NCBI RefSeq assembly: GCF_900112175.1
Contig: NZ_FOYT01000005.1
Location: 186,001-250,000 of the forward strand
From: Halogeometricum rufum
GTDB lineage: Archaea > Halobacteriota > Halobacteria > Halobacteriales > Haloferacaceae
DNA length: 64,000 nt
Direction: 5' to 3'
In this document: positions 17,526-27,800 of the stretch, in pieces
Layout of the letters: each line of letters starts with the position of its first letter
How positions within the stretch are numbered: position 1 is the first letter of the stretch
The notes under the pieces: model-generated
Database searches by the model: none
Told to the model about the DNA's origin: nothing
Seen by the model: the letters and a program-made list of their open reading frames with translations, nothing else
Position numbers and translations under genes: made by a program

Positions 17526-19727
17526 GTGTCTCGGCTCTCGCGTCACTCTCGGTCGCTCTCAGCTCGTCTGCGCGACGCCCTCCGCCGCCGCCCCGAACGC
17601 GCCGCCGCCGTCCTCCTCGTCGCCGCCGTCGGGGGCCTCGTGCTGTTCCTCGCGGTAGACCTGTTCCCGTACCACTCGGTCAACGACGACGAGGGCGTCT
17701 ACCTGTATCAGGCGGCGATGCTGCTCGAAGGGAGACTGTTCCTCCGACCCGGCGCGATTCCGACCGACGCCGTCCGGCCGTGGTTCTTCGTCGTCAGCGA
17801 GGTTGGCGGCGAGACGGCGATGTACGGCAAGTACTCTCCCGTCGCGCCGGCGATGTTCGCCGTCGGACGGCTGCTGGGCGACTGGAACTACGCGCTCGGA
17901 CTCGTCGCCGCCGGCAACGCCGCGGGCGTCTACTACCTCGCGGCGGCGGCGTTCGACCGTCGCGTCGGACTGGTCGCCGTCGTCGCCCTCGCCGCCTCAC
18001 CGCTGTTCCTGCTCACGTCGGCGACGTTCCTCTCGTACGCGCCGGCGACGGCGCTGAACCTCGCGTTCGCCGTCGCGTACGTCCGCGCCGCCCGCACCGA
18101 CGACTATCGGTGGGCCGTCGCCTCGGGGGTCGCGATCGGGCTGGCGTTCTTCGCGCGCCCGTTCACCGCGGTGCTGTTCGCCCTGCCGTTCATCGGGCAC
18201 ACGCTGGCCGTCCTCTGGACCGGGGTCCGCGCGGGCGAGGACGCCGTCGACCCCGCGTTCCGACGGGTCCTCGGTCGCGCCGTCGCCGTCGCGGTTCCGG
18301 GCGCACTCGGCGTCGGCGTCGCCCTCGCGTACAACGCCGTCGTGACGGGCGACCCGCTCCTCTTCCCGTACGCCGCGTTCGCGCCGAACGACGGCATCGG
18401 CTTCGGCCCGCACGAGATACTGGGCTACGAACGCGACTACACCGTCGCGCTGGCCGTCGAGACGTCGGCGTTCGTCCTCGAGTACTTCCTCACCGAGTGG
18501 ACGCCCGCCGGCGTCGTGGGGAGCGTCCTCGCGGCCGTCGGCCTCGGCGTCGCGGCGTGGCGGCGGCGCGCGTCGCTCTCGCGGTATCGACCCTCGCTGT
18601 CGGGGATGACCGACGGCGAAGTCGCCGCCGTCGTCGCCGGCGTCTTCCCGGCCGTCTTCCTCGGCGAGACGTACTTCTGGGGCACGCACAACGGCCTCCG
18701 AAACGGCCTCATCGACCTCCTGGGGCCGTTCTACCACTTCGACGCCCTGCTCCCGGTGAGCGTCTTCGCCGCCGCCGGCGCCGTCGGCATCGTGCGTGCG
18801 GTCCGCGACCGGCTTGCCGACCGGACCACGCGACGCCGCGCCCGCGTCGCCGTCGCCGTCCTCCTCCTCGTCGCCGCGCCCGTCGTCGTCACCGCCGAAC
18901 GGGACGCCCTCGACCGCCCGTTCGCGGAGAACCGGCAGCGAACCGAGAGCCTCGACGCGACGTACGACCCGTTCGTCGAACGGGCGGCGGACGCGCCCGA
19001 CGGCACCGCGTTCGAGGACGCCCTCGTGTTCACGCCCGACACGTACGGCGACTGGCAGGCCCACCCGTTCCAGTATCTCCGGTCCGACCCCGGGTTCGAC
19101 GGCGACGTCGTCTACGCCACCGACGGGTCGCCCGAGCGGGATATGGCGGTCCTGACGGCGACGAACCGGACGCCGTACCGCTTCACCTACCGCGGGGACT
19201 GGACCGCCGCGTTCCGGCCGGTGACCCCCGAGATTCAGCGGCTACGCGTCCTCTCGGGGGCGTCGGTGGACGCGACGACGACGGTTGGCGCGCCCGCGAA
19301 CGCCGAGAGCGTCAGCGTCCGCGTCGAGACGACGGAGGGGTACGCGCGGTACCGCGTGCCGGCGTCGGCGCGCGAGAACGAGACGGTGACCGTGCGGTGG
19401 CGCGTCACGCCCGACGGCGCCCGCGCGACGAACCTCGCGTTCGCCTCGGGGTCCGACGGGGCGGCGGTCCCCCTCCCGGACGGCGCGTCGGAGGTGGACC
19501 TCGTGGCGACGTTCGTCGGGCAGGGGGGCGCGAGCGTGACGTACCGGCAGGAGGCGACGGTCGACGCGGGGGACGACCGGATTCGGGTCGTCTGGCCGCC
19601 GGAGACGCGCATCTGTCGGCTGACGACGGAGTGCGGGAACGAGGGGACGTGGGTCGGGTCCGACGGGTCGTACGTGTCCGGCGTCACCGTGGAGACGGCC
19701 GCGACGGCGGCGAACCGGAGCGCGTAG
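17526..19727 (+). CDS. Polytopic membrane glycosyltransferase (GT39/ArnT-like)
   Basis: A 733-residue protein with a basic N-terminus, about ten to eleven hydrophobic helices to residue ~455, then an extracellular-looking C-terminal half of beta-rich sequence. An acidic motif after the first helix (YHSVNDDEGVYLYQAAMLL, about residues 49-67) is in the place where GT-C enzymes such as ArnT and PMT hold their catalytic Asp/Glu. These enzymes move a sugar from a lipid carrier to an acceptor outside the cell. The GTG start at 17526 is 6 bp after the iron ATPase stop, so it is probably part of the iron-regulated operon, an odd pairing. Function is inferred from topology. Confidence 0.65.
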   Translation: MSRLSRHSRSLSARLRDALRRRPERAAAVLLVAAVGGLVLFLAVDLFPYHSVNDDEGVYLYQAAMLLEGRLFLRPGAIPTDAVRPWFFVVSEVGGETAMYGKYSPVAPAMFAVGRLLGDWNYALGLVAAGNAAGVYYLAAAAFDRRVGLVAVVALAASPLFLLTSATFLSYAPATALNLAFAVAYVRAARTDDYRWAVASGVAIGLAFFARPFTAVLFALPFIGHTLAVLWTGVRAGEDAVDPAFRRVLGRAVAVAVPGALGVGVALAYNAVVTGDPLLFPYAAFAPNDGIGFGPHEILGYERDYTVALAVETSAFVLEYFLTEWTPAGVVGSVLAAVGLGVAAWRRRASLSRYRPSLSGMTDGEVAAVVAGVFPAVFLGETYFWGTHNGLRNGLIDLLGPFYHFDALLPVSVFAAAGAVGIVRAVRDRLADRTTRRRARVAVAVLLLVAAPVVVTAERDALDRPFAENRQRTESLDATYDPFVERAADAPDGTAFEDALVFTPDTYGDWQAHPFQYLRSDPGFDGDVVYATDGSPERDMAVLTATNRTPYRFTYRGDWTAAFRPVTPEIQRLRVLSGASVDATTTVGAPANAESVSVRVETTEGYARYRVPASARENETVTVRWRVTPDGARATNLAFASGSDGAAVPLPDGASEVDLVATFVGQGGASVTYRQEATVDAGDDRIRVVWPPETRICRLTTECGNEGTWVGSDGSYVSGVTVETAATAANRSA

Positions 19728-19976
19728 TCAGTAGAGGCCGACGTCGACGTCGAGCAGACCGCGCTTCACCGCGTCGAGCAATCGCTCGTCGAGGGGCATC
19801 CGCTCCCACTCCTCCGGCCTGTCGGCTTCGGGAACGTCGTCCAACAGGTCCACGTACGACGCGTGGACGTGCCGCCCGTTCTCGTCGCACTCCGGACACG
19901 TCACGATGATGAGTTTGACCCGATACGGTCGCTCCTGGGTCGCACCGCAGTGCGGGCAGACGTACGTCTCTGTCAC
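19728..19976 (-). CDS. Small CPxCG-type zinc-ribbon protein
   Basis: An 82-residue protein with two cysteine pairs, CPHCGAT at residues 6-12 and CPECDEN at about 28-34, which would bind one zinc, followed by an acidic helical tail ending GLLDVDVGLY. Such one-domain zinc microproteins are abundant in haloarchaea and some affect swarming or biofilm; no specific role can be given. Its stop codon directly abuts the stop of the convergent glycosyltransferase gene. Confidence 0.75.
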   Translation of the reverse strand: MTETYVCPHCGATQERPYRVKLIIVTCPECDENGRHVHASYVDLLDDVPEADRPEEWERMPLDERLLDAVKRGLLDVDVGLY

Positions 19977-20151
19977 TAGTCCGTCGTTTGGACCGCGGGT
20001 ATTCAGGGTTTGCGGGTCGCGTCTCCACCGGCGCGTCGTCTCGGCAGGCGAGTACGGCGTGATTGCGGAGAACGACCCGAAAGCTCCGGCCCCGTCCAGA
20101 ACCGTCCGCGCGGGGTGGTCGGAGTCGTCGAGAGCGAGCGTCCGGCCGCAG

Positions 20152-20226
20152 GTCGAAACAGACTCGTCGGCTGTACGTCGAAACGGACGCGTCCGCTGCG
20201 CGCCGAAACGGACGCACCGGGCGCTA
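20152..20226. repeat. Degenerate 25-bp triple repeat
   Basis: Three consecutive 25-bp units at 20152, 20177 and 20202 share a GTCGAAACGGACGC-like core with several mismatches. They lie in the 261-bp gap between the zinc-ribbon gene and the 3' end of the GH13-like gene, where no gene is visible. The purpose is unknown; it may be a decayed minisatellite. Confidence 0.45.
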
Positions 20227-20237
20227 TCGCCGCCGTC

Positions 20238-22655
20238 TCACGGCGCTCGCCGCCACACGATGGCGTCGGCGTTGTCGAGTTCGACGGCGGTGTCCTCGGC
20301 GACGTTCGGCGCCGTCAGGGCCGGTTCCCAGCCCTCCGTCGGGATGTCGGGCGCGTTCTCGTCGTCCGCGGCGTCGGCCGCGAGCGACGCCGGCGACACC
20401 TCGACGGGGACGCCCTCCATGTTCGCGGCGAACAGGAGTTGCTCGTCGTGCGCTGGCGACTCCCTGAACCCGTAGTAGAGGACGGTGCCGTCCGTCGGGT
20501 GTCGGTAGGTGAAGTAGTCCTCGTCCATCAGGTCGTCGCGAAGCCACGGTCGGTCGTGGCGGAACTCCCGCGTCGCCAGTCGGGCCGCCGTCCGCGCGTC
20601 GGACTGATCGTCGTGCCAGTGCGTGAGGTTGGCGAAGTCGTACACGTCGCGCATCCACGCGTCGGCGTAGGCTTCGAGGTCCGCGGCGGACAGGTCGTCG
20701 CCGAGGGGTTGGTCCATCGCCGACAGCATGGCGGCCATCACGTCGAGTTCGTAGTCCGTCGCGTCGACGGTGCCCGCGAGGGCGTCCATGAACGAGTGCA
20801 GTTCCTCGACGGAGTCGAAGCCGAGGTCCTTCACGCGGCGGAAGTGCGCGGGGTCGGCGAACTGCTCGTCGCGCACCTGCCAGAACAGGAAGTTCGACTC
20901 GTCGGCGACGACTTTCACGTTCCACTCGGGGTCGGTGTCGCGGACGAACCCCCACGGCGCGCGCATGTTGGCGTGGACGAAGTCCATCGGCACGCCCGGC
21001 AGGAAGCAGTGGAACAGCATCGCCGTGGCGGGGTTGTCGTACGCCGCGTCCAGCGTCTCCGGGTAGTCGTCGCCGAGGTAGGGGTTCACCGGCGACTGGT
21101 TGAACTCCACCGTCGGGTCTATCTGCGTCCCGCGGCGGACGGTGTCGTGGTTGGCGACGCCCGTCAGCCAGTTGCCGCCGAACTCGCCGACTTCGCGGAC
21201 GCGCCACCACTTCGTCGCCCAGAAGGTGAGGAGGGCGGGCGTGTTGTGCGCGAACGTGATTGGCGACCACTGGAACGAGTGGGGGTGTTGCTCGATGAGG
21301 GCGCGGTAGGAGGAGGCGAGTTCCCAGTCCTCGCGCGGCCACGGCCGGCCGTCCTCGTATATCATCCACGGGCGGTACTCGGTGCCGGCGACTTCCTGCG
21401 TGACGGCGTCCATCTCCGCGAGGAAGTCGTCGTCGTGGTACATCTCGCCCGTCTCCTCGTCGTAGGAGGTGAAGTCCTGCGCGCCGTCCACCCGGATGCC
21501 GTCCGCGCCGAAGTCCATCTTCCGCTTCTGCATCTCCAGAAAGACGGCGCGGGCGGTCGGTTCGGTGTAGTCGAGGTGCTTGCCGTACATCCCCGGGCCG
21601 AGGACGTAGCGGTCCGAGAGTAGTTCCGCCCCCCGGTCGTCCGCGTGGCCGAGGGCCACGTCGAAGACGACGCGGATGGGTCGCGGCAGGTCGTGGCACG
21701 CCGCGATGAAGTCCACGAGTTCGTCCGGCCGGCCCGACTCGAGGATGGCCGGGTTCGGCGCGGAGAACGCGCTGACGACGATGTCGTACCCCCAGTTCAG
21801 CATGTTCGGGCGGGCGACGGCGGCGGTGAGTTCGTCGTCGGACTCTTCGACCACCGTCCAGTACGCCTGCGTCTCCTCGTTCTCCGTGAGCGGTTCGACC
21901 GGCATCACCTGGATGGCGTCGTAGCCGGCGAAGTTGCGCTCCCACAAGTCGAGCGGTTCGCCCGCGCGCTGTTTGCGGGCTATCTCCTCGTACACCTCCG
22001 CGAGTCCGGCGAGCGACCCCGACTCGGTCGCGGTGCCGGGGTGAATCTCAAGCATGCTCACCGCGGGGTCGACGCGCGGCAGACCGTCGTGTTCGGTCGT
22101 CGGGACGCGTTCGTCGTCGGTGCCGAGCGACTCGAAGTACTCCCTGTCGGCGCGCGTCTCGTCCAACCGTTCGAGGTCGTACAGTTCCGCGGGGCCGAAC
22201 GCGCCGAACGGGACGGAGTGGGCCACGGGGTCGGTGACGACGTGCCACTCGCCCTCGCGGCGGTACGTCAGGTGGTACAGCGACCCGAGGCGGTCGCGGG
22301 TACCGGCTCGCACGCCCGCGACGACGCCCCAGTGGTACTCGCCCTCGCGGCGCAGTGGGACGCGTTCGCGGCGGAACGTCACCTCGCGGGCGTCCGTCGT
22401 CGCGGGGTCGACGTCCGCCGGGGGCGTGAGCACTTCGAGGTAGACCTCGTCGGCCGGGACGCCGGCCTCGGCGAGTTCGGGCGTCCAGAAGCCGACTTCG
22501 GCGCGCCCCTCGTCGTCGAGGTGGGCGCCCAGACGGTCGGTGAGTCGTTTCGCCGCCTCGAAGGGGTCGTCGTGGTCGGCGACGACGCCGCGGTGCCAGT
22601 CGAGGAGTTCGTCGGTCGGTTCGTCGAGGAGTCGGGGGTCGGCGTCGGATGTCAT
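20238..22655 (-). CDS. GH13-family alpha-glucan-acting enzyme with N-terminal beta domain
   Basis: An 805-residue protein. Residues ~50-160 look like a beta-sandwich (CBM48-like) domain; the barrel follows. GH13 landmarks are all present: region I VVFDVALGH, region II DGIRVDGA with nucleophile Asp390, region III MIYEDGR with acid/base Glu434, and region IV VANHDT with Asp504. There is no signal peptide, so it acts inside the cell. Length and the MPVEPLTENEETQAYW segment set it apart from common alpha-amylases, so the exact bond is unclear (amylase, trehalose-type or transferase). It is third in an operon, 38 bp after the smaller GH13 gene. Confidence 0.75.
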   Translation of the reverse strand: MTSDADPRLLDEPTDELLDWHRGVVADHDDPFEAAKRLTDRLGAHLDDEGRAEVGFWTPELAEAGVPADEVYLEVLTPPADVDPATTDAREVTFRRERVPLRREGEYHWGVVAGVRAGTRDRLGSLYHLTYRREGEWHVVTDPVAHSVPFGAFGPAELYDLERLDETRADREYFESLGTDDERVPTTEHDGLPRVDPAVSMLEIHPGTATESGSLAGLAEVYEEIARKQRAGEPLDLWERNFAGYDAIQVMPVEPLTENEETQAYWTVVEESDDELTAAVARPNMLNWGYDIVVSAFSAPNPAILESGRPDELVDFIAACHDLPRPIRVVFDVALGHADDRGAELLSDRYVLGPGMYGKHLDYTEPTARAVFLEMQKRKMDFGADGIRVDGAQDFTSYDEETGEMYHDDDFLAEMDAVTQEVAGTEYRPWMIYEDGRPWPREDWELASSYRALIEQHPHSFQWSPITFAHNTPALLTFWATKWWRVREVGEFGGNWLTGVANHDTVRRGTQIDPTVEFNQSPVNPYLGDDYPETLDAAYDNPATAMLFHCFLPGVPMDFVHANMRAPWGFVRDTDPEWNVKVVADESNFLFWQVRDEQFADPAHFRRVKDLGFDSVEELHSFMDALAGTVDATDYELDVMAAMLSAMDQPLGDDLSAADLEAYADAWMRDVYDFANLTHWHDDQSDARTAARLATREFRHDRPWLRDDLMDEDYFTYRHPTDGTVLYYGFRESPAHDEQLLFAANMEGVPVEVSPASLAADAADDENAPDIPTEGWEPALTAPNVAEDTAVELDNADAIVWRRAP

Positions 22656-22693
22656 CTAAGAGCGGTGTGAGTCGGTTCGAAGAGCGGTGAGAG

Positions 22694-24019
22694 TCAGTTC
22701 GCGTTCGCGGGGAGGACAGCGACGTGGTCGACTTCGAGACCCTCGGCGGTGGCCGTCTCCTCCCCGGTGACGAGGTCGGTCGAATCGACGCTGTAGTCCG
22801 AGAGCGTCACCGTCGCGGGCTCCTCGCCGAAGTTGAGGATGCAGACGTAGGCGTCGCCGTCGAGTTCGCGCAGGAAGGCGACGGCGCGGTCGGTGTCGGA
22901 CTCGTAGTCGACGCGGTGGTAGGTGCCGTCGAAGCCGAGCGCCGGCGTCTCGTTGCGCACGTCGATGAGTTGCTGGTAGTGGTCGCGAATCTCCTCGCGG
23001 GCGTGGTCCCACGCGATGGCGTCGCGGCGGCCCCGTTGGCCGAGTTCCTGCCCGCCGTACAGCATCGGGACGCCCGGCAGCGTGAACAACGCGCCGGCGG
23101 CGGCCATCGCGGCGTCGTCGCCGCACTCGACGATGTAGCGCGTCTCGTCGTGGTTCTCGATGTAGAGCATGAACGACGCGTGCGGCGGGAAGCCCACCTC
23201 GGCGCGTTGGTCCACGGCGTCGAGGATGGCCTCCGCGGGCTGGTTGCCGTCGCCCACCTGCCGCATCGTGAAGTAGAGCGTCGTGTCGAAGTGCATGTCG
23301 AACATCCCGTTGTGGAAGTCCGCGATGTACGGGATGGTCTCGTCGAGGAGGAGGAACTCGGGGTCTTTCGCCTTCACCCGGTCGTGGAGCTCCTGCCAGA
23401 ACGTGTTCGGGACCGCCCACGCCATGTCGCAGCGGAAGCCGTCCACGAGGTCCGCCCACATGTCGACGGCGTCCAGCAGGTGGCGGCGGACCTTCAGGTT
23501 CTCGTAGTTGAAGTTCGCGATGTACTCCCAGTCGAAGTACGTGCCCGGTTCCCCGTTCTCCTGCCACTCGTACCAGTCGTAGTACTCCGAGTCGGGGTTC
23601 TCGTAGGCGTCCTGGAAGAACGGGTGCGCCCGCGCCGAGTGGTTCAACACGAGGTCGAACAGCACCTTCATGCCGTGGTCGTGGGCGGCGTCGACGAACG
23701 ACTCGTAGTCCTCGCGGGAGCCCAGGTCCTCGGCGATGCTGTAGAAGTCGGTGATGTTGTAGCCGTGCGGCGCGTGGTCGTTCTCCAGGACGGGCGTCAG
23801 CCACAGGCAGTCCACGCCGAGGTCCGCGAGGTAGTCGAGGCGTTCCTCGAACGCCTCGAACACGGACTCGTGCTCGTCGTCGTCGGTGAACCCGCGGACG
23901 TAAATCTCGTACAGCGTCACGTCCTTCGACCACTCCGGCGGGTCGTTCGGACGAGAGACGCCGAAGCCGGTTCGCTCGGCGTCGTCGGAGGCCGTCTCTA
24001 CTTCGCGACCCTCACTCAT
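22694..24019 (-). CDS. GH13-family alpha-amylase-type glycosidase
   Basis: A 441-residue cytoplasmic (no signal) alpha-amylase-fold enzyme. Region I is DLVLNH near 122-127, region II DGFRCDMA with nucleophile Asp198, region III LLLDETIP with Glu227, and region IV YIENHDETR with Asp291. The C-terminal ~80 residues form the usual beta domain. It should cut alpha-1,4 (or related) bonds in maltodextrins or glycogen. ATG 24019 overlaps the stop of the preceding accessory gene by 8 bp; an upstream extension to 24370 would only read that gene in a wrong frame. It belongs to a three-gene operon divergent from the double glucoamylase. Confidence 0.88.
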   Translation of the reverse strand: MSEGREVETASDDAERTGFGVSRPNDPPEWSKDVTLYEIYVRGFTDDDEHESVFEAFEERLDYLADLGVDCLWLTPVLENDHAPHGYNITDFYSIAEDLGSREDYESFVDAAHDHGMKVLFDLVLNHSARAHPFFQDAYENPDSEYYDWYEWQENGEPGTYFDWEYIANFNYENLKVRRHLLDAVDMWADLVDGFRCDMAWAVPNTFWQELHDRVKAKDPEFLLLDETIPYIADFHNGMFDMHFDTTLYFTMRQVGDGNQPAEAILDAVDQRAEVGFPPHASFMLYIENHDETRYIVECGDDAAMAAAGALFTLPGVPMLYGGQELGQRGRRDAIAWDHAREEIRDHYQQLIDVRNETPALGFDGTYHRVDYESDTDRAVAFLRELDGDAYVCILNFGEEPATVTLSDYSVDSTDLVTGEETATAEGLEVDHVAVLPANAN

Positions 24020-24707
24020 CGATGCCACCGTCGGTCGTCGGTTCGCGCGTGAACTCCACCGTGTCGGGGACGCTGTAGGCGTCGGCGATGGCGACGCCGT
24101 GGACGCGCACGCGGTCACCGACGGCCGAGAGCGGGATGCGGAGTTCCCAGCCGTCGACTTCGACGGCCGACTGGGACACGTCGTCCCGGTCGTCGACGAG
24201 GAACTCGACGACGATGTCGTCGCGGTCGGTGTCGCTGTCGGGGTGCGGTTGCGGGTCCGCGCGGACGACGAGGGTGTCGTCCTCGACGGTGCCCTGAAGC
24301 TGCACGCGCGGCCGACCGCCCTCCTTGCTCCCGCCCGACCCGGCGCCGGAACCCGAACCGGAGACGCCACCGCTCTGCTGGACGGGGCGGGCGGACCCGC
24401 TCTGGAACCCGCTCATCCCGCTCATCCCGCTGGCGCCCGTGCCGGCGCCGACGGGGGCGAGTTCGCCGGAGAAGACGCGGACCGTGAGCCGGTGGGTGTC
24501 CTCGGGCGAGTCGAGTTCGAGGACGTACGTTCCGGACGCGTCGGGCGAGAAGGAGACGACGCTGTCGTCTCCGGGCAGTTCGAGTTGGCTCCCCACGGGG
24601 GCGCTCTTCAGATGCCAACTGTACGACGCGTCGGGGTCGGGGTCTCTGGGTGCGAGTTGTACTGTCTCGCCGACAGCCATGAATCTCGGTGGGCCGGGAT
24701 GATGCAT
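24012..24707 (-). CDS. PKD-like/beta-domain accessory protein of the alpha-glucan operon
   Basis: A 231-residue protein. Residues ~10-80 resemble a PKD/immunoglobulin-like beta domain (VQLAPRDPDPDASYSWHLK and SFSPDASGTYVLELDSPE). A ~50-residue Gly/Ser linker follows, with two short GMSGMSG copies, then a second beta domain of ~95 residues. There is no signal peptide and no catalytic motif. Overlap with the GH13 gene (8 bp) ties it to alpha-glucan work, perhaps as a glucan-binding or scaffolding subunit; that is inference. ATG 24707 gives MHHPGPPRF; ATG 24680 (MAVGET) is a plausible shorter start. Confidence 0.6.
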   Translation of the reverse strand: MHHPGPPRFMAVGETVQLAPRDPDPDASYSWHLKSAPVGSQLELPGDDSVVSFSPDASGTYVLELDSPEDTHRLTVRVFSGELAPVGAGTGASGMSGMSGFQSGSARPVQQSGGVSGSGSGAGSGGSKEGGRPRVQLQGTVEDDTLVVRADPQPHPDSDTDRDDIVVEFLVDDRDDVSQSAVEVDGWELRIPLSAVGDRVRVHGVAIADAYSVPDTVEFTREPTTDGGIDE

Positions 24708-24789
24708 GGTGGGAGAAAGCACCCCTCGGAACTTTGCCTTTGCCCTCGCTCGAACGGCCGTCGCCCCGTTTTCTCCATCATCTTCGGTC

Positions 24790-24845
24790 GTATATCACGG
24801 TCGTCCGGATATTTACTACAGCACAAATGTATATTTATCTAGACA
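24790..24845. promoter_or_regulatory. Divergent AT-rich promoter region of the alpha-glucan block
   Basis: This stretch is the only AT-rich part of the 182-bp gap between the accessory gene (minus, start 24707) and the double glucoamylase (plus, start 24890). TATATTTAT at 24830-24838 fits a TATA box for the plus-strand gene, and GATATTTACT at about 24808-24817, read on the minus strand, fits one for the operon. Shared control of both directions is likely, but no clear operator palindrome was seen. Confidence 0.5.
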
Positions 24846-24889
24846 AACCCAGTCAATACTTATGCTCCGCGGGCGCACCCCGTTGATAT

Positions 24890-27800
24890 ATGAGACTACG
24901 GACCGCGCTGAACGAATACAAGCGCGACAACGGGCGCTTCCCCGAGGAGTTTCCGACTCGGGACGGCGCGTTCTCTGGCCACGGCGACCGGTTGGTCTAC
25001 GTCGGACCGACCGGATCTCTCCGCGACTACTCGTCTGCACTCTCCGGACTGTACGGCGTCGACCGGTCACGGTTCGCCATCGAAGCGAACGGCGAGATGC
25101 GGTGGTTCGACACGCTCGACACGGTTCGACAGCACTACTACCGAGAGACGAGCCTCGTCGAGACGGAGTACGACGCCGGCGAGTACACCGTCCACCAGTA
25201 CGACCTCACGCTCGGCCGGGCGCACGTCACGCACGTCGAACTCCGCGGGGCGATTCCGACGGACGCGCACCTGACGGCGTTCCTGACGTTCGCTCCCGAG
25301 GGCCGCGAGACGCGCGTCGGCCGCCTCATCCACGAGGGAGGCGGGCCGAACGGGACGCAGGCCGTCGAGGTGTTCCACCGGGACGAACACGACTACGTCA
25401 CCGCCTCGACGGGACTGGACGACGTGCGCGGGCAGATTCCCGAACGGTTCGACGAGATGCTCTCCGACGAGGTGTTCGAGTTCCCCCGCGAGGCGGTGCT
25501 GGACCGCTACGAGGACACGCACCTGAGCGGCGACATCGTCGTCTCCGCACCGCTGGAACCCGACGGCCGCGCCGCGCGGACGACGCTCGTCACCCAGTTG
25601 TCCGACCACGAAGTGCTCTCCCGCGAGGAGGCGCTCTCCGACCTCACGCACTGCGCGCTCGAACACGCCTCCGCCGACAGCATCCGGGCGGCGGCGCGCG
25701 AACGCGCCGAGGTGTACGTCCCCGACCACGTCCCCCGCGAGGACCTCGTCCGGTCGGACCTGCGTGCGCTGTCGCTCCTGACCGCACCGACGGGAGCGCA
25801 CATCGCCGGACCCGAGTTCGACCCGTTCTACGCCCACTCCGGCGGCTACGGCTACACGTGGTTCCGCGACGAGGCGGAGGTGTCGCGGTACCTCCTCGCC
25901 GCCGACGACCGGTTGGACCTCGAACTCACGGACCGGCTGGCGACGAGCGCGGAGTTCTTCTGTGACACGCAGTTGGCCGACGGGTCGTGGCCGCACCGCG
26001 CGTGGGCCGTCGACGGGTCGCTCGCGCCCGGGTGGGCGCACTCGCGCGTCGAGAACTCGAAGAAGCCCGAGTACCAGGCCGACCAGACGGCCAGCGTCGT
26101 CACCTTCCTCGCGAACGTCCTCGAACGCCGGGACCAGATGGACCCCGAACTCGTCGGCGAGATTCGGGACAGCATCGAACGCGGCGTCGACTGTCTCGAC
26201 GGGAGCCTCGAGGACGACGGCCTCCCCGAGACGTGCCAGAACGCGTGGGAGAACATGGTCGGACGGTTCACCCACACCGCCGCGACGTTCCTGCAGGCGT
26301 ACGCCACCGTCGCGCAAGCGCCCGTAACCGACTCGCTCGCCGACCACGCCGCCGAACAGGCGTCGGTGGTGTTCGAGGGCATCGACCGACTGTGGGACGA
26401 CGAGTACGAGGTGTACGGCCTCCGGTTGCAGGGGGACTCGCTGGACTCCCGGCTCGACTCCGCCACGTTCTCGCTCGTGGACGCCTTCGCCGCGTACGAC
26501 CGGCTGGAGAGCCTCTCTGAGACGGTGCTCGACCAGTTAGAGTCGCACATGGAGACGGCGCTGACGGACCTCTACCGCGAGACGGACGCGGTGGCGGGCC
26601 TCGTCCGCTTCGAGGACGACTGGTGGCGCGTGGCCGAACAGGACGAGCCGAAGATATGGTCGCTCTCGACGGCGTGGGGCGCGAACGCCGCCGCGACGCT
26701 GGCCGTCCTCCTCGACGACTACGGCCGGCCGAAGGAGGCCGACCTGTTCCTCGAAGAGGCGACCAAACTGTACGACCTGCTCCGACCCGACGGGCCGTTC
26801 ACCACCGCGGGCGGCTACCTGACCGAGCAGGTGTTCGACGACGGCGGCGCTGACAGCGCGGCCCCCCTCGGCTGGTCGCACGCGATGCGCCTGCACGCCA
26901 CCGCCCTCCTCGCCGAGTACGACGCCCTCCCCGCGCCGAAGCCCGCGCCCTCCGGTCCGGAGAGTCGCCCCCGGTGGACCACCGGCGAGAAGTACGGCGT
27001 CGGCACCGTCGCCGACCACACCGAGGAGGACGCCTCGCGGGTCTGGTTCACGCTCACCGAGGGCTCTCTGACCGAGGTACGGTTCCCCCGAGTGGACCTG
27101 ATGAACCTCCGGACGCTCGACATGCTGGTGGTGGACGCCGACCCCGAGTCGACGTACACGGCGCGGACGCACAACGAGACGCGCCGCGACGACGCCGCCG
27201 ACACCATCGAACGCCGCGCGGAGATGGTCGAGGACGACTCCCTCCTGTTCCGACACGTCATCACCGAGTCCGGCGACGGACGCGGCCACGAGTGGACGCT
27301 CACCGTCGAGTACGCGACGGACCCCGAACACGACGCGTTGCTCGCCGACGTGTCGTTCGAGGCGGAGGACGGTCACGAGTACGACGTGTTCGCCATGGCC
27401 GACACCGCCCTCGTGAACACGGGCGACAAGGACCGCGGCCTGCGCCTCGGGCAGATGGGGAGCTACCACCTCGTCGCCCGCGACGCCGGCGCGTACGACC
27501 AGGAGGGCGAGGTACGACCGCTCCTCATCGACGAGAACGGCGAGGAGTACAGCGTCGCCGTCGCCATGACCGCCGCCGGGCGGTTCGACTGGGCGACGGT
27601 GGGCGTCGCCGGCTCCGACCACCTCGCGGGGCTGTTCTCCGAGGGCGAACTGCCGAACGCGCAGGAGCGAGTCGACAACGAGAACGTCGTCCTCGTCGGA
27701 CGCATCGGCAGCGGCGCGCGACTGAAGGAGACGCTGGCGCTCGGGTTCGCCGAACACGCCGACACCGCGGCCGCCCTCGGCGAGGCCGCTGGCGCGCTGA

